From Firmicutes bacterium CAG:582 (lineage in GTDB: Bacteria > Bacillota_I > Bacilli_A > RF39 > UBA660), in assembly GCA_000435515.1 (NCBI GenBank), contig FR884170.1, positions 1 to 7,395 on the forward strand: 7,395 nucleotides of DNA. The letters are read 5' to 3'. The stretch's first letter is position 1. The number at the start of each line of letters is the position of its first letter. Below are positions 6,243-7,395 of the stretch, piece by piece. Both the position numbers and the translations under genes were made by a program. The notes under the pieces are model-generated. The model saw only the letters and a program-made list of their open reading frames with translations. It searched no databases and had not been told where the DNA came from.

Positions 6243-7052
6243 ATGCCTGAAATAGCTGAAGTAAGAACAGTAGCAAGAACTTTAAATAGAAGCCTACCAG
6301 GAAATAAAATTAAAGATATAAATGTTATATATGATCGCATAATTGATCAAGATACAAACGAATTTAAAAATATATTAATTGGAAAAACGATTGAAAGTGT
6401 CAGTAGTTTTGGTAAGTATTTACTATTTAATCTAGGAGAATATACGTTGATTTCTCACTTGCGTATGGAAGGAAAATATTTTATAAAGAAAGCAGAAGAG
6501 CCAATAGAAAAACATGAACATGTAATATTCATATTTGATGATTTTACTTTAAGATATCATGATACAAGAAAATTTGGCCGTATGCGAGTTTTAAAAACTG
6601 AAGATGTATATTCTTCAAAAGAGATAAAGAAATTAGGAATAGAACCCGATAATGATTCTTTAACGAAAGAATACATCTATAAATCTATTCATAATAAAAA
6701 TAAACCGATAAAAACATTACTTTTAGATCAATCTATTATAAATGGCTTAGGAAATATTTATGTTGATGAAGTTTTATTTGCATCAAACATAAATCCAAAT
6801 AGAAGTGGATCAAGTATTACTTTAGATGAATGTGATAAAATACGTATTTCTTCAAAAGCTATTATTGAAAAAGCAACTGAACTTGGAGGTTCAACAATAA
6901 GGAGTTATACTTCATCTTTAGGAGTAACTGGTCATTATCAAGATTACTTAAAGGTTCATACTAAAGAAATATGTCCAAACTGCAAAAATAAAATAAAAAA
7001 AATAAGAGTTGGTGGACGTGGAACTTACTTTTGTGAAAACTGTCAAAAATAA
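6243..7052 (+). CDS. mutM: Formamidopyrimidine-DNA glycosylase
   Basis: This 269-residue bifunctional glycosylase/AP lyase excises 8-oxoguanine and formamidopyrimidines in base excision repair. After removal of Met1, Pro2 is the Schiff-base nucleophile and Glu3 the acid catalyst; the N-terminus reads MPEIAEV instead of the usual MPELPEV. K58 in FGKYLLF is the conserved DNA-contacting lysine. The void-filling triad is present as M75 (SHLRMEG), R109 and F111 (HDTRKFG). The helix-two-turn-helix is seen as QSIINGLGNIYVDEVLF, followed by GGSTIRSY. The C-terminal zinc finger is intact, with C244, C247, C264, C267 and R259 in GGRGTYF. The Met-Arg-Phe triad and the GGSTIRSY element favour Fpg over endonuclease VIII (Nei). 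Length is normal (about 270). It is cotranscribed with the upstream metallopeptidase and probably ends at the terminator at 7157-7187. Confidence 0.97.
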   Translation: MPEIAEVRTVARTLNRSLPGNKIKDINVIYDRIIDQDTNEFKNILIGKTIESVSSFGKYLLFNLGEYTLISHLRMEGKYFIKKAEEPIEKHEHVIFIFDDFTLRYHDTRKFGRMRVLKTEDVYSSKEIKKLGIEPDNDSLTKEYIYKSIHNKNKPIKTLLLDQSIINGLGNIYVDEVLFASNINPNRSGSSITLDECDKIRISSKAIIEKATELGGSTIRSYTSSLGVTGHYQDYLKVHTKEICPNCKNKIKKIRVGGRGTYFCENCQK

Positions 7053-7156
7053 TGTATATTTTAAAATTATCGCACATAATAATAACAGGAAGTAGTTAAA
7101 TAGGTAATTTATACTTCCAGTATTTAAAAGCATTTAAGGATTAACTTAATTTGCTT

Positions 7157-7187
7157 AGGGTATTGATTATTCAATACTCTTTTTTTT
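7157..7187 (+). terminator. Intrinsic terminator of the mutM operon
   Basis: The stem AGGGTATTGA (7157-7166) pairs with TCAATACTCT (7171-7180), ten base pairs with one G-U wobble, around a TTAT tetraloop. The T-run covers 7180-7187. It lies about 105 bases past the mutM stop and is the strongest terminator in the window. Confidence 0.88.
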
Positions 7188-7204
7188 GTAAAAAAATGTT
7201 AAAA

Positions 7205-7235
7205 CTACCAAACTTAAAAATTGGTAGCTTTTTTT
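7205..7235 (+). terminator. Second intrinsic terminator, possibly bidirectional
   Basis: CTACCAA (7205-7211) pairs with TTGGTAG (7221-7227) around a 9-base loop, followed by C and seven T residues (7229-7235). On the - strand the same hairpin is followed by TTTT and, after AACA, a further T-run, so it could also stop leftward transcription entering from beyond the right edge. Confidence 0.7.
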
Positions 7236-7395
7236 CAACAGATTTTAACGTTTTACATATAAATCGCTACAAATATTAAAAATCTGAGCCTCTAAATTTA
7301 AAATTTTGTAGTTTTAAGATATAAAAAAATTATGTTTAAATAAATACTCGAGAAGCAAGGAAAAGATGCTTATCACTTTCTTATATGTAGGACGT

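Larger units (their letters stand above)
7053..7395. other. Intergenic region after mutM with no established gene
   Basis: This very AT-rich stretch holds two intrinsic terminators (7157-7187 and 7205-7235) and two looser inverted repeats (7088-7094 with 7112-7118; 7267-7273 with 7305-7311). At the right edge, AAGGA (7357-7361) precedes an ATG at 7366 that stays open for ten codons to the window end. On the other strand a frame is open from 7394 down to a TAA at 7316-7314 (26 codons). Neither is long enough to call a gene, and I recognise no tRNA, riboswitch or mobile-element end. Confidence 0.6.

Noticed and set aside
6948..7133. - strand frame of 61 codons at the mutM end
   Set aside because: Mostly antisense to the zinc-finger end of mutM; its hydrophobic look comes from reverse reading of Lys/Asn codons.
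7267..7311. CTACAAA/TTTGTAG inverted repeat as a third terminator
   Set aside because: It has only seven base pairs around a 31-base loop and a short T-run, and is easily expected by chance in DNA this AT-rich.

Overview
The window is AT-rich DNA with a low-GC Bacillota-like character: A/T-ending codons, AGGTGA-type ribosome binding sites, and a Bacillus-type DNA polymerase I whose proofreading site has decayed. TGA is used as a stop at 6236-6238 and tryptophan is TGG, so the standard bacterial code applies, not the Mycoplasma code. An uncultured gut Bacilli/Mycoplasmatota-relative (RF39-like) or a related Clostridia lineage would fit, but no marker here fixes the taxon.

All supported genes are on the + strand. 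From the left edge to 1963 runs the 3' part of a large glycine-rich protein. Its frame is open from base 2, so its start lies outside the window. It carries two copies of a domain resembling the glycine-rich domain of ALK/LTK receptors, each closed by the same four-cysteine module; it is probably a cell-surface or secreted protein. Next (2020-2787) is a membrane-anchored protein that looks like a catalytically dead polysaccharide-deacetylase (NodB-like) relative.

A palindromic junction follows, containing both a terminator-like hairpin and an extended -10 promoter. It leads into polA (2828-5377), then a putative HExxH zinc metallopeptidase (5414-6238) behind its own extended -10 promoter, then mutM/fpg (6243-7052), whose ribosome binding site overlaps the metallopeptidase stop codon. 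polA and mutM are partners in base excision repair: MutM removes oxidised purines and nicks the strand, and Pol I fills and trims the gap. The metallopeptidase between them has no established link to repair.

The last 343 bases hold two intrinsic terminators and no gene I can establish. At the extreme right edge there is either the first codons of a + strand gene or the last codons of a - strand gene; the window is too short to decide.
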